Positions 39,075 through 47,615 of a DNA stretch of 64,000 bases are shown here, one piece after another. The DNA comes from Caballeronia cordobensis. Lineage in GTDB: Bacteria; Pseudomonadota; Gammaproteobacteria; Burkholderiales; Burkholderiaceae. The translations under genes were made by a program, and so were the position numbers. The DNA lies in the NCBI RefSeq assembly GCF_001544575.2, contig NZ_FCNY02000001.1, positions 496,001 to 560,000 on the forward strand, given 5' to 3'. Every line of letters begins with the position of its first letter. Positions within the stretch are counted from its first letter, which is position 1. Below the pieces are notes generated by a model, which saw only the letters and a program-made list of their open reading frames with translations, searched no databases and was not told the origin of the DNA.

Positions 39075-40745
39075 ATGGATATCAAACGCACCGTCCTATG
39101 GGTCATCTTCTTCGTGTCAGTTGTCCTGCTGTTCGACAACTGGCAACGCGACCACGGGCGCCCGTCGATGTTCTTCCCGAGCGCGACGCAGCCGGCTAAG
39201 ACCGCCAGCAATCCCGCACCGGGTTCCGCCACGCCGGGCGCGCAGCCGTCCGAGCTGCCGAACGCGCCCGCGGGCACAGCCGCTCCGGGCACGGCGACGC
39301 CGCCCGCCACGGCGCAGGCCCAACTCGTCAAATTCACGACGGACGTGTACTCCGGTGAAATCGACACGCGCGGCGGCACGCTTTCGAAGCTTTCGCTGAT
39401 CAAGGAAGGCGACGGCAAGCAGCCCGACCTGTACATCACGCTGTTCGATCACACGGCGAACCACACGTACCTCGCGCGCACGGGCCTGCTCGGCGGCGAC
39501 TTCCCGAACCACAACGACGTCTTCACGCCGGTGCCCGGCCAGACCTCGCTGACGGGCGACGAGAAGACGCTGAAGATCGCGTTCGAATCGCCGGTGAAGG
39601 GCGGCGTGAAGGTCATCAAGACCTACACGTTCACGCGCGGCAGCTATGTGATCAACGTCGACACGAAGATCGAGAACGTCGGCACCGCGCCGGTCTCGCC
39701 CAAGCTCTACATGGAGCTCGTGCGCGACAACACGCCGGTCGAGACGCCGCGTTTCTCGCATACGTTCATCGGGCCGGCGGTCTATACGGAGCAGAAGCAC
39801 TTCCAGAAGATCGACTTCTCCGACATCGACAAGAACAAGGCATCGTTCGAGCCGTCTTCGGACAATGGCTGGATCGCGATGGTGCAGCACTACTTCGCGT
39901 CCGCGTGGATTCCGCAGCAGGGCGTGAAGCGCGACATCTACGTGCAGAAGATCGATCCTGATCTGTATCGCGTGGGCGTCACGCTGCCGGCGCAGACGGT
40001 CGCGCCGGGACAGAGCGTGAATGTCGATGCGCGCCTCTTCGCCGGTCCGGAAGAAGAGCGCATGCTCGAAGGCATCGCGCCGGGTCTGGAGCTCGTGAAG
40101 GACTACGGCATGGTGACGATCATCGCCAAGCCGCTCTTCTGGCTGCTCGAAAAGATCCACGGTTATGTCGGCAACTGGGGCTGGGCGATCGTGCTGCTCA
40201 CGGTGCTGATCAAGGCGGTGTTCTTCCCGCTGTCGGCGGCGAGCTACAAGTCGATGGCGCGCATGAAGGAAATCACGCCGCGCATGCAGCAAATCCGCGA
40301 GCGCCTGAAGAGCGATCCGCAGAAGATGAATGCCGCGCTGATGGAGTTGTACAAGACCGAAAAGGTCAATCCGTTCGGCGGCTGTCTGCCGGTGGTCGTG
40401 CAGATTCCGGTGTTTATCTCGCTGTACTGGGTGCTGCTGTCGTCGGTGGAAATGCGCGGCGCGCCGTGGATTCTCTGGATCCACGATCTGTCGCAACAGG
40501 ACCCGTACTTCATCCTGCCGGTGCTGATGGCCGTCTCGATGTTCGTGCAGACCAAGCTGAACCCGACGCCGCCGGACCCCGTTCAGGCAAAGATGATGAT
40601 GTTCATGCCGATTGCGTTCTCGGTCATGTTCTTCTTCTTCCCGGCGGGTCTCGTGCTGTATTACGTGGTGAACAACGTGCTGTCGATTGCGCAGCAGTAT
40701 TACATCACGCGCATGATGGGCAAGAGCAAGGTGAAGGCGGCGTAA
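39075..40745 (+). CDS. yidC: Membrane protein insertase YidC
   Basis: A 556-aa insertase. The N-terminal helix (6-22, [17 protein letters not shown]) is followed by an Ala/Pro-rich linker and a large periplasmic beta-supersandwich domain (about 80-340). The conserved five-helix core begins near 355 with [21 protein letters not shown] and includes [40 protein letters not shown] and [22 protein letters not shown]. It inserts inner-membrane proteins alone or with SecYEG. Confidence 0.97.
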   Translation: MDIKRTVLWVIFFVSVVLLFDNWQRDHGRPSMFFPSATQPAKTASNPAPGSATPGAQPSELPNAPAGTAAPGTATPPATAQAQLVKFTTDVYSGEIDTRGGTLSKLSLIKEGDGKQPDLYITLFDHTANHTYLARTGLLGGDFPNHNDVFTPVPGQTSLTGDEKTLKIAFESPVKGGVKVIKTYTFTRGSYVINVDTKIENVGTAPVSPKLYMELVRDNTPVETPRFSHTFIGPAVYTEQKHFQKIDFSDIDKNKASFEPSSDNGWIAMVQHYFASAWIPQQGVKRDIYVQKIDPDLYRVGVTLPAQTVAPGQSVNVDARLFAGPEEERMLEGIAPGLELVKDYGMVTIIAKPLFWLLEKIHGYVGNWGWAIVLLTVLIKAVFFPLSAASYKSMARMKEITPRMQQIRERLKSDPQKMNAALMELYKTEKVNPFGGCLPVVVQIPVFISLYWVLLSSVEMRGAPWILWIHDLSQQDPYFILPVLMAVSMFVQTKLNPTPPDPVQAKMMMFMPIAFSVMFFFFPAGLVLYYVVNNVLSIAQQYYITRMMGKSKVKAA

Positions 40746-40773
40746 AGCTGCGGTTGGAATGGTTTGAATGTGA

Positions 40774-40799
40774 AAACGCCCGGCTTGCCGGGCGTTTTT
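40774..40799 (+). terminator. Terminator of the rpmH-yidC operon
   Basis: AAAACGCCCGGC pairs with GCCGGGCGTTTTT around a 2-nt loop region, a strong hairpin with T-tract just after the yidC stop. Confidence 0.93.
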
Positions 40800-40807
40800 G
40801 TTGTACG

Positions 40808-41221
40808 TCAGAATTCTTCATCGACAATGCGAGTCGCCCCTCGAAGGAACTCCAGCAGCCGTTCTTTCGGGGAGAGTTTGCCGTACGGATGGACCGCCTC
40901 TCTCGCTTCAAGAGTGTTGACGCCATTTCCGAAGGCGTCTGATGCGCCTGTGAGCCAATCACGAGACCTTCCAACGAGCGCGGTTAGGAGCGGCCAATTG
41001 TTGTCTGACGGAAATCCCTGTCCGTTAATCCAGCGCTGCGCAGTCGCATCCGTAAGTCGAACGCCAAACGTCGCATATATGGCAGTGGCCACGGCTTTGC
41101 CGCTTCCTGGTTTGAATGCTTCGCCGCGAAAAGGCGCAAGCTTATTAAAGTCCGGCTGCTTCGCGATCAACGCTTCGCGGAGCCGCTTCTTGAATACGGT
41201 AAGCGAGTGAGTACGTTTCAT
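40808..41221 (-). CDS. Small HTH-type regulator-like protein
   Basis: A 137-aa protein from MKRTHSLTVFKKRLREAL. The central part, FGVRLTDATAQRWINGQGFPSDNNWPLLTALVGRSRDWLTG, has a lambda-repressor-like HTH spacing (TDATAQRWINGQGFPS as the two helices). It resembles phage-type repressors or XRE-like proteins. Function unknown. A perfect 17-bp palindrome lies 35 bp upstream, consistent with autoregulation. The frame extends to 41293, but MKRTH gives the sensible start. Confidence 0.65.
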   Translation of the reverse strand: MKRTHSLTVFKKRLREALIAKQPDFNKLAPFRGEAFKPGSGKAVATAIYATFGVRLTDATAQRWINGQGFPSDNNWPLLTALVGRSRDWLTGASDAFGNGVNTLEAREAVHPYGKLSPKERLLEFLRGATRIVDEEF

Positions 41222-41255
41222 AGAGTGCAGAATGCGCGAATGTCTCTCTCTATCG

Positions 41256-41272
41256 GCCAAAAGCCTTTTGGC
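41256..41272. repeat. 17-bp palindrome, candidate operator of the downstream HTH gene
   Basis: GCCAAAAG-C-CTTTTGGC, 8-bp perfect arms, 35-51 bp upstream of the ATG at 41221 on the gene's own strand. Confidence 0.65.
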
Positions 41273-41382
41273 GCACCAAATGCCGCTTGGCAAACAGGAA
41301 TCGCCACGCTTGTCCCGAGCCTTGCGCGGTAACGGTTTGGCCGATGATTCAGTCCACGGAGATTTATCCCAAAGTTACGAAA

Positions 41383-41400
41383 AATCTCCTGAAGGAGATT
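41383..41400 (-). terminator. Terminator of the XRE gene
   Basis: AATCTCC (41383-41389) pairs with GGAGATT (41394-41400). On the minus strand GGAGATTTTTCG follows the loop. It overlaps the last base of the gene ending at 41400. Confidence 0.7.
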
Positions 41401-41816
41401 CACCGCTTCACCGCCCCATAAAACTGCTCGACAAGCTCTTCGAGTAAATAGCGATGATGCGGCGCCAAGGATTCGATCTTCGTCGCTAGTTCGAGCGTCT
41501 CCTCTGTCGCCGGATATTGTTCGTCGCGGGCGAGCGGTTTCGGCGTCGCCTGTGGATTGCCACTCGGCGGCGGCCCGTAGTGCAGCCAATGCAGATCGAC
41601 CTTGAACCATTCCGCGAGCGTCTGCAGCTTATCGACGGTGGGAATCGAACGCGCGGTGAGCCACTTGTGCGCGGTCTGCGGCGAAACCGACTCGCCCTGA
41701 TAGCGCAAATTGAATTGCAATGCGAGATCAGTCGCGCCGCGCATTTTTTCGTGCGCGCGAGTCATCGAGAATTTAAGCCGCTCGGAGAAATCGGCTTTTT
41801 CTTGTGGTGTAGGCAT
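41400..41816 (-). CDS. XRE-family DNA-binding protein
   Basis: A 138-aa protein from MPTPQEKADFSERLKFSM. An HTH domain lies at about 10-75: LALQFNLRYQGESVSPQTAHKWLTARSIPTVDKLQTLAEWFKVDLHWLHYG, a lambda-repressor-like fold. The C-terminal helices (TLELATKIESLAPHHRYLLEELVEQFYG) probably dimerise. Targets unknown. An 18-bp perfect palindrome about 100 bp upstream is a candidate operator. Divergent from mnmE. Confidence 0.85.
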   Translation of the reverse strand: MPTPQEKADFSERLKFSMTRAHEKMRGATDLALQFNLRYQGESVSPQTAHKWLTARSIPTVDKLQTLAEWFKVDLHWLHYGPPPSGNPQATPKPLARDEQYPATEETLELATKIESLAPHHRYLLEELVEQFYGAVKR

Positions 41817-42129
41817 GGGCTGGATTGTGCAAGGCAAATGCCACTTACAAATCAACCAACTAGGTTCGATTTATCTCGATGCTGCCGGCTTTTATCTTCA
41901 TTAAGTGTGAGAGATTGTTGCCTTAAGGCAACATACTTCGCGCAGCTCTCGCAAGCTGGTCGGGCCTGGCGTACCGTCCCAACGCAACGTTTCTTCTTCG
42001 GCCTCGTCTCGCCACTTTATCTCAAAAAAGATAATGAAGGCGACCGCTTTGCGCCTCTAGCGCGGCAGCGATCGGCGGGCTCCGCGATACAATGCCGACA
42101 CTCCGAAGCCACCATTCCCCCTATCCGTC
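41817..42129. other. Intergenic region XRE gene / mnmE
   Basis: About 310 bp between divergent genes. It holds the 18-bp palindrome at 41916-41933 and an AT-rich stretch around 41840-41935. I cannot place the mnmE promoter with confidence. Confidence 0.5.
41916..41933. repeat. 18-bp perfect palindrome, candidate XRE operator
   Basis: TGTTGCCTTAAGGCAACA equals its own reverse complement. It lies between the divergent XRE gene and mnmE, 100 bp upstream of the XRE start. Confidence 0.75.
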
Positions 42130-43518
42130 ATGCTGAGCAACGACACCGATCCGATCGTCGCAATCGCCACCGCGCCGGGACGCGGCGGTATCGGCGTCGT
42201 GCGTCTGTCGTTCGGCCGGGCGGGCGAAGCTGCCGCGCAAAAGGCGATGCACGCGTTGTGCGGCCAGGCGCTCGCGCCGCGTCATGCGAGTTACGTCCCG
42301 TTCGTCGACGGCAATGGCGAAGCGCTCGATCGCGGCATCGCCCTTTACTTCCCCGCGCCGCATTCATATACGGGCGAGCATGTGCTGGAACTGCAGGGAC
42401 ATGGCGGCCCGATCGTGCTGCAACTGATTCTGCAACGCGCCATCGAAGCGGGCCGCGATTTCGGTCTGCGGCTCGCCGAACCCGGCGAATTCACGCGCCG
42501 CGCGTTTCTCAACGACAAGCTCGACCTCGCGCAAGCCGAAGCCGTCGCGGATCTGATCGAAGCGAGTACGGAAGCAGCGGCCCGCTCGGCCGGCCGCTCG
42601 CTGGAAGGCGCGTTCTCGCGCGAGATTCACGCGCTCGTTGAGGACGTGATTACGCTGCGCATGCTCGTCGAAGCGACGCTGGATTTTCCCGAGGAAGAGA
42701 TCGACTTCCTCGAAGCAGCGGATGCGCGCGGCAAGCTCGCGCGCATCCGCGAGCGGCTCGACACGGTGCTCGCCGATGCGCGTCAGGGCGCGCTGCTGCG
42801 CGAAGGCTTGTCGGTCGTGCTCGCGGGACAGCCGAACGTAGGCAAGTCCTCGCTGCTGAACGCGCTCGCGGGTGCGGAACTCGCGATCGTCACGCCGATT
42901 GCCGGCACCACGCGCGATAAAGTCGCGCAGACGATTCAGGTCGAAGGCATTCCGCTGCACATCATCGACACGGCCGGGCTGCGCGATACACAGGACGAAG
43001 TGGAACGCATCGGCATCGAGCGCACGTGGGGCGAAATCGAACGCGCCGACGTCGTGCTGCATTTGCTCGATGCGTGCGAAGGCGCAACACCGGAAGATCA
43101 CGTGATCGCCGCGCGGTTTCCATCGGGCGTGCCGGTCGTGCGGGTGATGAACAAGACGGATCTCGCAGGAGCGCCCGCCGCCGTACACGACAGCATCGGT
43201 CACGCACGGGAAGTGAATTTGTCAGCGAAAACCGGCGACGGCATCTCGCTGCTGCGCAACGAACTGCTCAAGATTGCCGGCTGGCAAGCCGGCGCGGAAA
43301 GCGTCTATCTCGCGCGCGAACGTCATCTGATTGCGCTGCGCGAAGCGCGCGATCACCTCGCGCTGGCGGCGGAACACGCCGATCAGCACTCGCAAGTGCT
43401 CGATCTTTTCGCGGAAGAACTGCGGCTCGCGCAGGACAACCTCAACGCGATCACGGGCGAATTCACGTCGGATGACCTGTTGGGCGTGATTTTCAGCCGC
43501 TTTTGTATCGGAAAATAA
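42130..43518 (+). CDS. mnmE: tRNA modification GTPase MnmE
   Basis: A 462-aa GTPase acting with MnmG to put a (carboxymethyl)aminomethyl group on U34 of certain tRNAs. The N-terminal THF-binding domain starts [21 protein letters not shown]. The inserted G domain has G1 [13 protein letters not shown]2 IAGTTRDK, G3 DTAGLR and G4 NKTDL. The C-terminus ends FSRFCIGK with the conserved CIGK. Complete. Confidence 0.97.
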   Translation: MLSNDTDPIVAIATAPGRGGIGVVRLSFGRAGEAAAQKAMHALCGQALAPRHASYVPFVDGNGEALDRGIALYFPAPHSYTGEHVLELQGHGGPIVLQLILQRAIEAGRDFGLRLAEPGEFTRRAFLNDKLDLAQAEAVADLIEASTEAAARSAGRSLEGAFSREIHALVEDVITLRMLVEATLDFPEEEIDFLEAADARGKLARIRERLDTVLADARQGALLREGLSVVLAGQPNVGKSSLLNALAGAELAIVTPIAGTTRDKVAQTIQVEGIPLHIIDTAGLRDTQDEVERIGIERTWGEIERADVVLHLLDACEGATPEDHVIAARFPSGVPVVRVMNKTDLAGAPAAVHDSIGHAREVNLSAKTGDGISLLRNELLKIAGWQAGAESVYLARERHLIALREARDHLALAAEHADQHSQVLDLFAEELRLAQDNLNAITGEFTSDDLLGVIFSRFCIGK

Positions 43519-43530
43519 AGCGACGCTGCG

Positions 43531-44001
43531 CTACGCACCGTCTGGCTTGCCGACCTCGCGCAACTCTGCGCTGAGTTTCTCGCTCTCTTCCGGCCGCCCA
43601 TGAAACGCCGCCGGCGTGTTCTGGAACATCTCGATTCGATACGCGACATCGCAGAGCGACAGCACCATCGTCTGAACCGCGTTCAAACTTGGTTCGAGCG
43701 CCGTCGCCCCGCGCGGCCACATGCCCGCGACGGCGCGTAACAACAGCGTCTGCCCGTTCGCCATGCGCCTCACCTCGCGCACCTTTGCCACGAAACGCGG
43801 CGTCGGATGCTGGGCGAAGATCGGCTGAAGGTGCGCCTCGATGCACGCGCGCCCGTCGATGGCGCTGCCGTCGATACCGACCAGACTGCCGCGATCGGCG
43901 AAACGCGCCGCCATCGCAGACGCGTCCTGCCGGTTCCAGTCGTCCAGCAAGCCGAAGTAGACGCGCCGTGCGCTCGCGCTCCAGTCGTCGGGCGTGCTCA
44001 T
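43531..44001 (-). CDS. NTF2-like / SnoaL-like protein (SgcJ-type)
   Basis: A 156-aa protein from MSTPDDWSASARRVYFGLLDDWN. RQDASAMAARFADRGSLVGIDGSAIDGRACIEAHLQPIFAQHPTP is the alpha+beta-barrel pattern of SnoaL/DUF4440-type proteins. Function unknown; these folds can be enzymes or binding domains. Its ATG overlaps the stop of the upstream LysE gene by 4 bp (43998-44001), so the two are coupled. Confidence 0.82.
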   Translation of the reverse strand: MSTPDDWSASARRVYFGLLDDWNRQDASAMAARFADRGSLVGIDGSAIDGRACIEAHLQPIFAQHPTPRFVAKVREVRRMANGQTLLLRAVAGMWPRGATALEPSLNAVQTMVLSLCDVAYRIEMFQNTPAAFHGRPEESEKLSAELREVGKPDGA

Positions 44002-44624
44002 GCCGCCTTCTTCCATGCCGCGGCGAAGACGCCCGCGCTCATCAGGAGCGCGCCGCCCGTGCGGTTGACCGCGCGCTGCACCGAAGGCTTGCGGATCGCC
44101 TTGCGCGCGCCCGACGCGAGCAACGCATACGCGAACGCGTTGGCCGCCGCGAGTCCGACGAAGGTCGCTTCCAGAATCGCGATCTGCGACACGCTTGCCG
44201 CGTGCGGATCGACGAATTGCGGCACGAACGCGACGAAGAAAATGATGCTCTTCGGATTCAGCATCGTGACGGCGTAGGCATGCGCCATGATGCGGCCCGT
44301 TCGCAACTCGCCGGTGGGCTGCACGGCGTCCGTATCGATGACCGGCGCGCGCCACAATTTGAAGCCGAGATAAACGAGATAAGCCGCGCCGACCCACTTC
44401 ACGATCATGAACAGTTCAGCCGATGCCGCGAGCAGAACGCCCAGGCCCAGCATCGATGCGGTCATCGCGGTGAGATCGCCGAGCGCGACGCCGATGGTCG
44501 TCGCAAATGCATACTTGCGGCCGTGGCCGAGCGCGTAGGACACGACGAGCAATACGGTCGGCCCGGGAATCGCGACGAGAATCGCCGACGCAATCGCGAA
44601 CGGCAGCCATTGAGCGAGGGTCAT
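43998..44624 (-). CDS. LysE/RhtB family exporter
   Basis: A 208-aa membrane protein from MTLAQWLPFAIASAILVAIPGPTVLLVVSYALGHG. The IPGPT and LNPKSIIFFVAFVPQFV motifs place it in the LysE/RhtB amino-acid exporter family, with about six helices. ACAGGAGACCAGC precedes the ATG at 44624 (GGAG site), which is why this start is preferred over 44660. It is the second LysE-type gene in the window (the other is at 8.5-9.2 kb). Confidence 0.9.
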   Translation of the reverse strand: MTLAQWLPFAIASAILVAIPGPTVLLVVSYALGHGRKYAFATTIGVALGDLTAMTASMLGLGVLLAASAELFMIVKWVGAAYLVYLGFKLWRAPVIDTDAVQPTGELRTGRIMAHAYAVTMLNPKSIIFFVAFVPQFVDPHAASVSQIAILEATFVGLAAANAFAYALLASGARKAIRKPSVQRAVNRTGGALLMSAGVFAAAWKKAA

Positions 44625-45012
44625 GCTGGTCTCCTGTGTTCGATGAGTGGATTTATCCACGAACGCGCAGGGCTTGCAATAGGCCGTTCAGCCAGCTTGA
44701 CGTCGCGCGGCCTGTTCGCTTGCGCGCACGTTCGCCTAATGCGGCGCAACAATCTCCGTCGAGAGGCAAATTGCCGCACCTTTGCGACCGAAAACGTAGG
44801 CTTTCATTTCGCTCAAAGCGGCCTTTTCAACGAATTTCATTTAATCCACAGCGTGATCTATTTGGTTACCGTCCCTGCGACATTCTGACGTGTTGCGATC
44901 GCACACAACATATGCTTGCAACTTCGAGATACTCAATTAGCATGAGTCTTGCGGTTATCCGCTTTTAAATACATAGCTAATGTCGAAACGGTTACGTTTG
45001 GAGGCTATATAC
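44625..45012. other. Intergenic region upstream of the small exported protein
   Basis: About 390 bp, AT-richer from 44780 to 45000, between divergent genes. It contains a one-mismatch DnaA box (TTATCCACG, near 44652) that I regard as chance. No RNA gene recognised; promoters for both neighbours must lie here. Confidence 0.45.
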
Positions 45013-45357
45013 ATGCAGAAACGCGCCAGTGCTCTCTTCGCGATGATGGGGTTGTTTGCAGTCGTTTCCGTAGCGCAAGCCCAGGACGCAGTCGTTCAGC
45101 CTCAGCAGACGTTCACCTTCCGGCCCAATTCTTATGGCTGCTTGTCTAAAGACAAGTTCGATTCGGCCGATCAGCATGCGAGAGCCGGCGAGCATCAAAA
45201 GATGCAGCAGTTTTTCGAGGGATTCGAATGCATTTCGACTCCGGTCGAATCGCATTTTCGCGTGATTCGCGTGGTGGGACATGACGTGGAATTCGTCAAC
45301 GCCTCGAATAACGACACGCAAGGTATGTGGACCGCGGCTCGCTTTATCGATCAATAA
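45013..45357 (+). CDS. Small exported protein of unknown function
   Basis: A 114-aa protein from MQKRASALFAMMGLFAVVSVAQAQ, a clear Sec signal peptide cleaved near AQA-QDA. The ATG is preceded by TTTGGAGGCTATATAC, a strong ribosome-binding site, so the upstream in-frame start at 44980 is unlikely. The mature part has two cysteines (YGCLSK and FECIST) that could form a disulfide, and ends VEFVNASNNDTQGMWTAARFIDQ. No family recognised. Confidence 0.75.
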   Translation: MQKRASALFAMMGLFAVVSVAQAQDAVVQPQQTFTFRPNSYGCLSKDKFDSADQHARAGEHQKMQQFFEGFECISTPVESHFRVIRVVGHDVEFVNASNNDTQGMWTAARFIDQ

Positions 45358-45533
45358 GCGGTTTTTGACGATTCGATAAATAACCGTCAGCTATGCCGCG
45401 TGCCCGCCAGCGGGCGCGCGCGTTGGCGTCTTCCAAATCAGCATCGATTCAACGCACAATGTCGGTTTCGCGCGACGTCGTCGTGCGTATCGACAATTCT
45501 TGTCGCCGGCGAAGAACCGGCGTTCGATGCTGA

Positions 45534-46085
45534 ATGGCTCTCAAATCCACGATCTACAAGGCCGACCTCCAGGTCGCCGATATGGATCGCCACTATTACG
45601 GCGATCATTCCCTGACCATCGCGCGTCATCCATCGGAGACCGATGAACGGATGATGGTGCGCGTCGCCGCCTTCGGCCTCTTCGCCGACGAGCGTCTCGA
45701 GTTCTGCAAAGGCCTTTCCGATACCGACGAGCCCGACCTTTGGCAAAAGGATCTCACCGGGCAGATTCAGACATGGATCGAGGTCGGCCAGCCCGATGAG
45801 CGGCGCATCTCGAAGGCGAGCGGCCGCTCGGAGCGCGTGATCGTCATCGCTTATGCGGGCAGAACGGCGGATATCTGGTGGCAGGGCGTGAAGGGCAAGG
45901 TCGAGCGCTTGCGCAACGTGACGGTCTGGTCGCTGGAAGATGGCGTCGCCGAAGCGCTCGGCAAGCTGGCCGAACGGACGATGCGTTTGCAGTTGATGAT
46001 GCAGGACGGCGACGCGTCGCTGAGCAGCGAACGTGTCGACCCTGTCGCGATTCGCTGGAACGTCCTCAAAGCCGGCGCGCAGTAA
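45534..46085 (+). CDS. YaeQ family protein
   Basis: A 183-aa protein. MALKSTIYKADLQVADMDRHYYGDHSLTIARHPSETDERMMVRV is the conserved YaeQ N-terminus, and DLTGQIQTWIEVGQPDERRISKASGRS contains a PD-(D/E)XK-like core (E and K positions). Biochemical role is not established. Intact and of family length. Convergent with the VOC gene, 3 bp apart. Confidence 0.92.
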   Translation: MALKSTIYKADLQVADMDRHYYGDHSLTIARHPSETDERMMVRVAAFGLFADERLEFCKGLSDTDEPDLWQKDLTGQIQTWIEVGQPDERRISKASGRSERVIVIAYAGRTADIWWQGVKGKVERLRNVTVWSLEDGVAEALGKLAERTMRLQLMMQDGDASLSSERVDPVAIRWNVLKAGAQ

Positions 46086-46088
46086 CGC

Positions 46089-46496
46089 TCAGGCTTCGGG
46101 CGGCCCTTTGAGCTCGATCATGTTGCCTTCGGGATCAAACAGATAGAGCGACGGGCCGAAGCCTTCGGCGCCATACCGCCGCGCTTCTTCGCCGATGCGC
46201 GCGCCGTGCTGTTCGAGGTGCGCGCGCAAGGCATCGGGATCGAACGGCTCGACGCGCACGCACAAATGGTCCATGTTGCGGCCCGCGTCGGGGGCGCCGC
46301 TTTCAGGGCGATCGATTTTTGCACCGACGGCGAGGAGATCGATGAGCGAACGGCCGGCGCGCATCTGCACTAAACCGAGGTCGCGCTGCTCTTTTTCGAT
46401 GGGGCAGCCCAGGGCGGTGCGGTAGAAGTGGATCATGTTGTCGAGATCGAGGCAGCGAATCACGACGTGATCGATTTCACGGATGTTGAAGTGCAT
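46089..46496 (-). CDS. VOC-family (glyoxalase-like) protein
   Basis: A 135-aa protein with two beta-alpha-beta-beta-beta modules: IREIDHVVIRCLDLDNMIHFYRTALG and the second half NMDHLCVRVEPFDPDALRAHLE, ending DPEGNMIELKG. His10, His in MDHLCV and Glu in MIELKG are the likely metal ligands. The substrate cannot be predicted. It is the last native gene before the island. Confidence 0.88.
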   Translation of the reverse strand: MHFNIREIDHVVIRCLDLDNMIHFYRTALGCPIEKEQRDLGLVQMRAGRSLIDLLAVGAKIDRPESGAPDAGRNMDHLCVRVEPFDPDALRAHLEQHGARIGEEARRYGAEGFGPSLYLFDPEGNMIELKGPPEA

Positions 46497-46569
46497 GTGG
46501 GCCTCGCGCGTGAATGTGAGGGCAGTTTAGCGCGACGGGGGTGGGGATGAGGGTGTTGCGGGAATGGAA

Positions 46570-46596
46570 AAGGGCCTGGTGGGTGGCCAGGCCCTT
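46570..46596 (-). terminator. Terminator downstream of the disrupted tRNA site
   Basis: AAGGGCCTGG (46570-46579) pairs perfectly with CCAGGCCCTT (46587-46596). On the minus strand it follows the tRNA 3' end by a few bases and ends in TTTTCC. It is the native terminator of the tRNA gene used as integration site. Confidence 0.85.
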
Positions 46597-46599
46597 GGA

Positions 46600-46637
46600 A
46601 ATTCGTGGTGGAGAGGAGGAGGATCGAACTCCCGACC
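46600..46637 (-). repeat. Left attachment repeat (tRNA 3' end fragment)
   Basis: On the minus strand it reads GGTCGGGAGTTCGATCCTCC followed by TCCTCTCCACCA and CGAATT: variable loop, T-arm, acceptor strand and CCA of a tRNA. The D- and anticodon arms are absent. Identical over 38 bp to 55254-55291. Confidence 0.9.
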
Positions 46638-46699
46638 ATGTCTTCCGCCATCATCCCTAATTCGAGTGCGCCGCGCGTTTGGCTTGGACTGCGCCGGCG

Positions 46700-46714
46700 C
46701 CCATTTGGGACACC
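46700..46714. repeat. GGGACACC repeat near left end of element A
   Basis: CCCATTTGGGACACC, one mismatch to the copy at 55184-55198. It lies 63 bp inside the left attachment repeat. Confidence 0.55.
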
Positions 46715-46847
46715 GACACGGGAAATTCTAGCAAGGGGGCGCGGGAATAGCTGGAAGAGATATGTGGCTCTGCGCCGGTCCAAATTGAACAACCCGCCCA
46801 CTTGCGGCTCTACCGGCCACGCAGGCCGACACCAAGGGCACTGGCGA

Positions 46848-46878
46848 GCGCCGAGCTCGTCCGTGTTGAGCTCGGCGC
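46848..46878. repeat. Inverted repeat with 11-bp arms
   Basis: Arms 46848-46858 and 46868-46878 around a 9-nt loop, 40 bp upstream of the small exported protein gene. No T-tract follows, so it is more likely an operator or recombination-related site than a terminator. Confidence 0.6.
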
Positions 46879-46917
46879 TACAATTGCGCCCAAGACACTC
46901 TCTGAGCGAGCGCCGCA

Positions 46918-47292
46918 ATGAAAAGATTCATTTTTCTGCCGCTTGTCGTTGCTACGTGGGCGTTCGCGCAACCCTCACGCGATGTTCACACGATCAATAG
47001 CGGTTTCCTCACAGGTAAGGCGTTCCGAGACGCACAACCTGCCATTCAGCAGGGCTACGTCATGGGTCTCGTCGACGGATTGTTCTTATCGCCAATGTTC
47101 GGGGCGCCCGAGCGACGCCCCAACCAGTTACAGACGTGTCTCTTGAGTCTGAATCTCGACAATCAGCAAATTGTCGCACTCGTAAGCCGAGAACTCGACG
47201 CCGACCCTGTCACGTGGAGCCAATCGGCCCATTCGACGGTCTTCCGTGCGCTACGGCAGGCGTGCGTCTCGCACGGCTACCCGTTCGATTGA
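46918..47292 (+). CDS. Small exported protein, Rap1a/Tai-like pattern
   Basis: A 124-aa protein with a signal peptide (MKRFIFLPLVVATWAFAQ, cleaved about 17). The mature part INSGFLTGKAFRDAQPAIQQGYVMGLVDGLFLSP..LQTCLLSLNLDNQQIVALVSRELDADPVTW..FRALRQAC has the helical layout of Rap1a/Tai-type periplasmic proteins (a GYVMGLVDG block and a C-terminal ALRQAC). That family includes type VI immunity proteins, but no effector is nearby, so the function is open. Confidence 0.6.
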   Translation: MKRFIFLPLVVATWAFAQPSRDVHTINSGFLTGKAFRDAQPAIQQGYVMGLVDGLFLSPMFGAPERRPNQLQTCLLSLNLDNQQIVALVSRELDADPVTWSQSAHSTVFRALRQACVSHGYPFD

Positions 47293-47615
47293 GTCCTAGT
47301 CGGGTATCTGCCTCATGCACTGTCCGGGAATTAAAGTCCTGTAGTGCCTACGCGACGACATGCCGTCCAGAGGCGCGTAGACGTCCAACCCTGCGCATTC
47401 AGGTTCGAGCAAATCTCATGCTGTGCGTGTTGCTGCATGGGCTCGGCTCACGGCGCCTAATGCACGGTGGACGCTTGCTCTTGCACCGCCATATGGCAAT
47501 ACACGCCTTTGACCCCGGCCCTCGAGCGCGGCATACTGTCGCCTAAACGAACTGCATTCCGAATTAGCAACAATGACTTAATCACGTTGCCCTTTCTGGC
47601 GACAATTGGATAAAA
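47293..47615. other. Intergenic region with promoter for the DUF262-HEPN pair
   Basis: About 320 bp without a supported gene. The promoter at 47509-47537 is the only clear element. Confidence 0.5.
47509..47537 (+). promoter_or_regulatory. Sigma-70 promoter of the DUF262-HEPN operon
   Basis: TTGACC (47509-47514), a 17-nt spacer and CATACT (47532-47537), about 80 bp upstream of the DUF262 start codon. Confidence 0.6.

Larger units (their letters stand above)
46638..46917. other. Left end of element A (non-coding)
   Basis: About 280 bp. It holds a GGGACACC-containing repeat (46700-46714), matching one near the right end, and a perfect 11-bp inverted repeat GCGCCGAGCTC/GAGCTCGGCGC (46848-46858 and 46868-46878), followed at once by TACAAT. 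The hairpin could be an operator or terminator before the next gene. Confidence 0.55.

Noticed and set aside
44651..44659. DnaA-box-like TTATCCACG far from dnaA
   Set aside because: One mismatch, isolated, and not in a region with other origin features.
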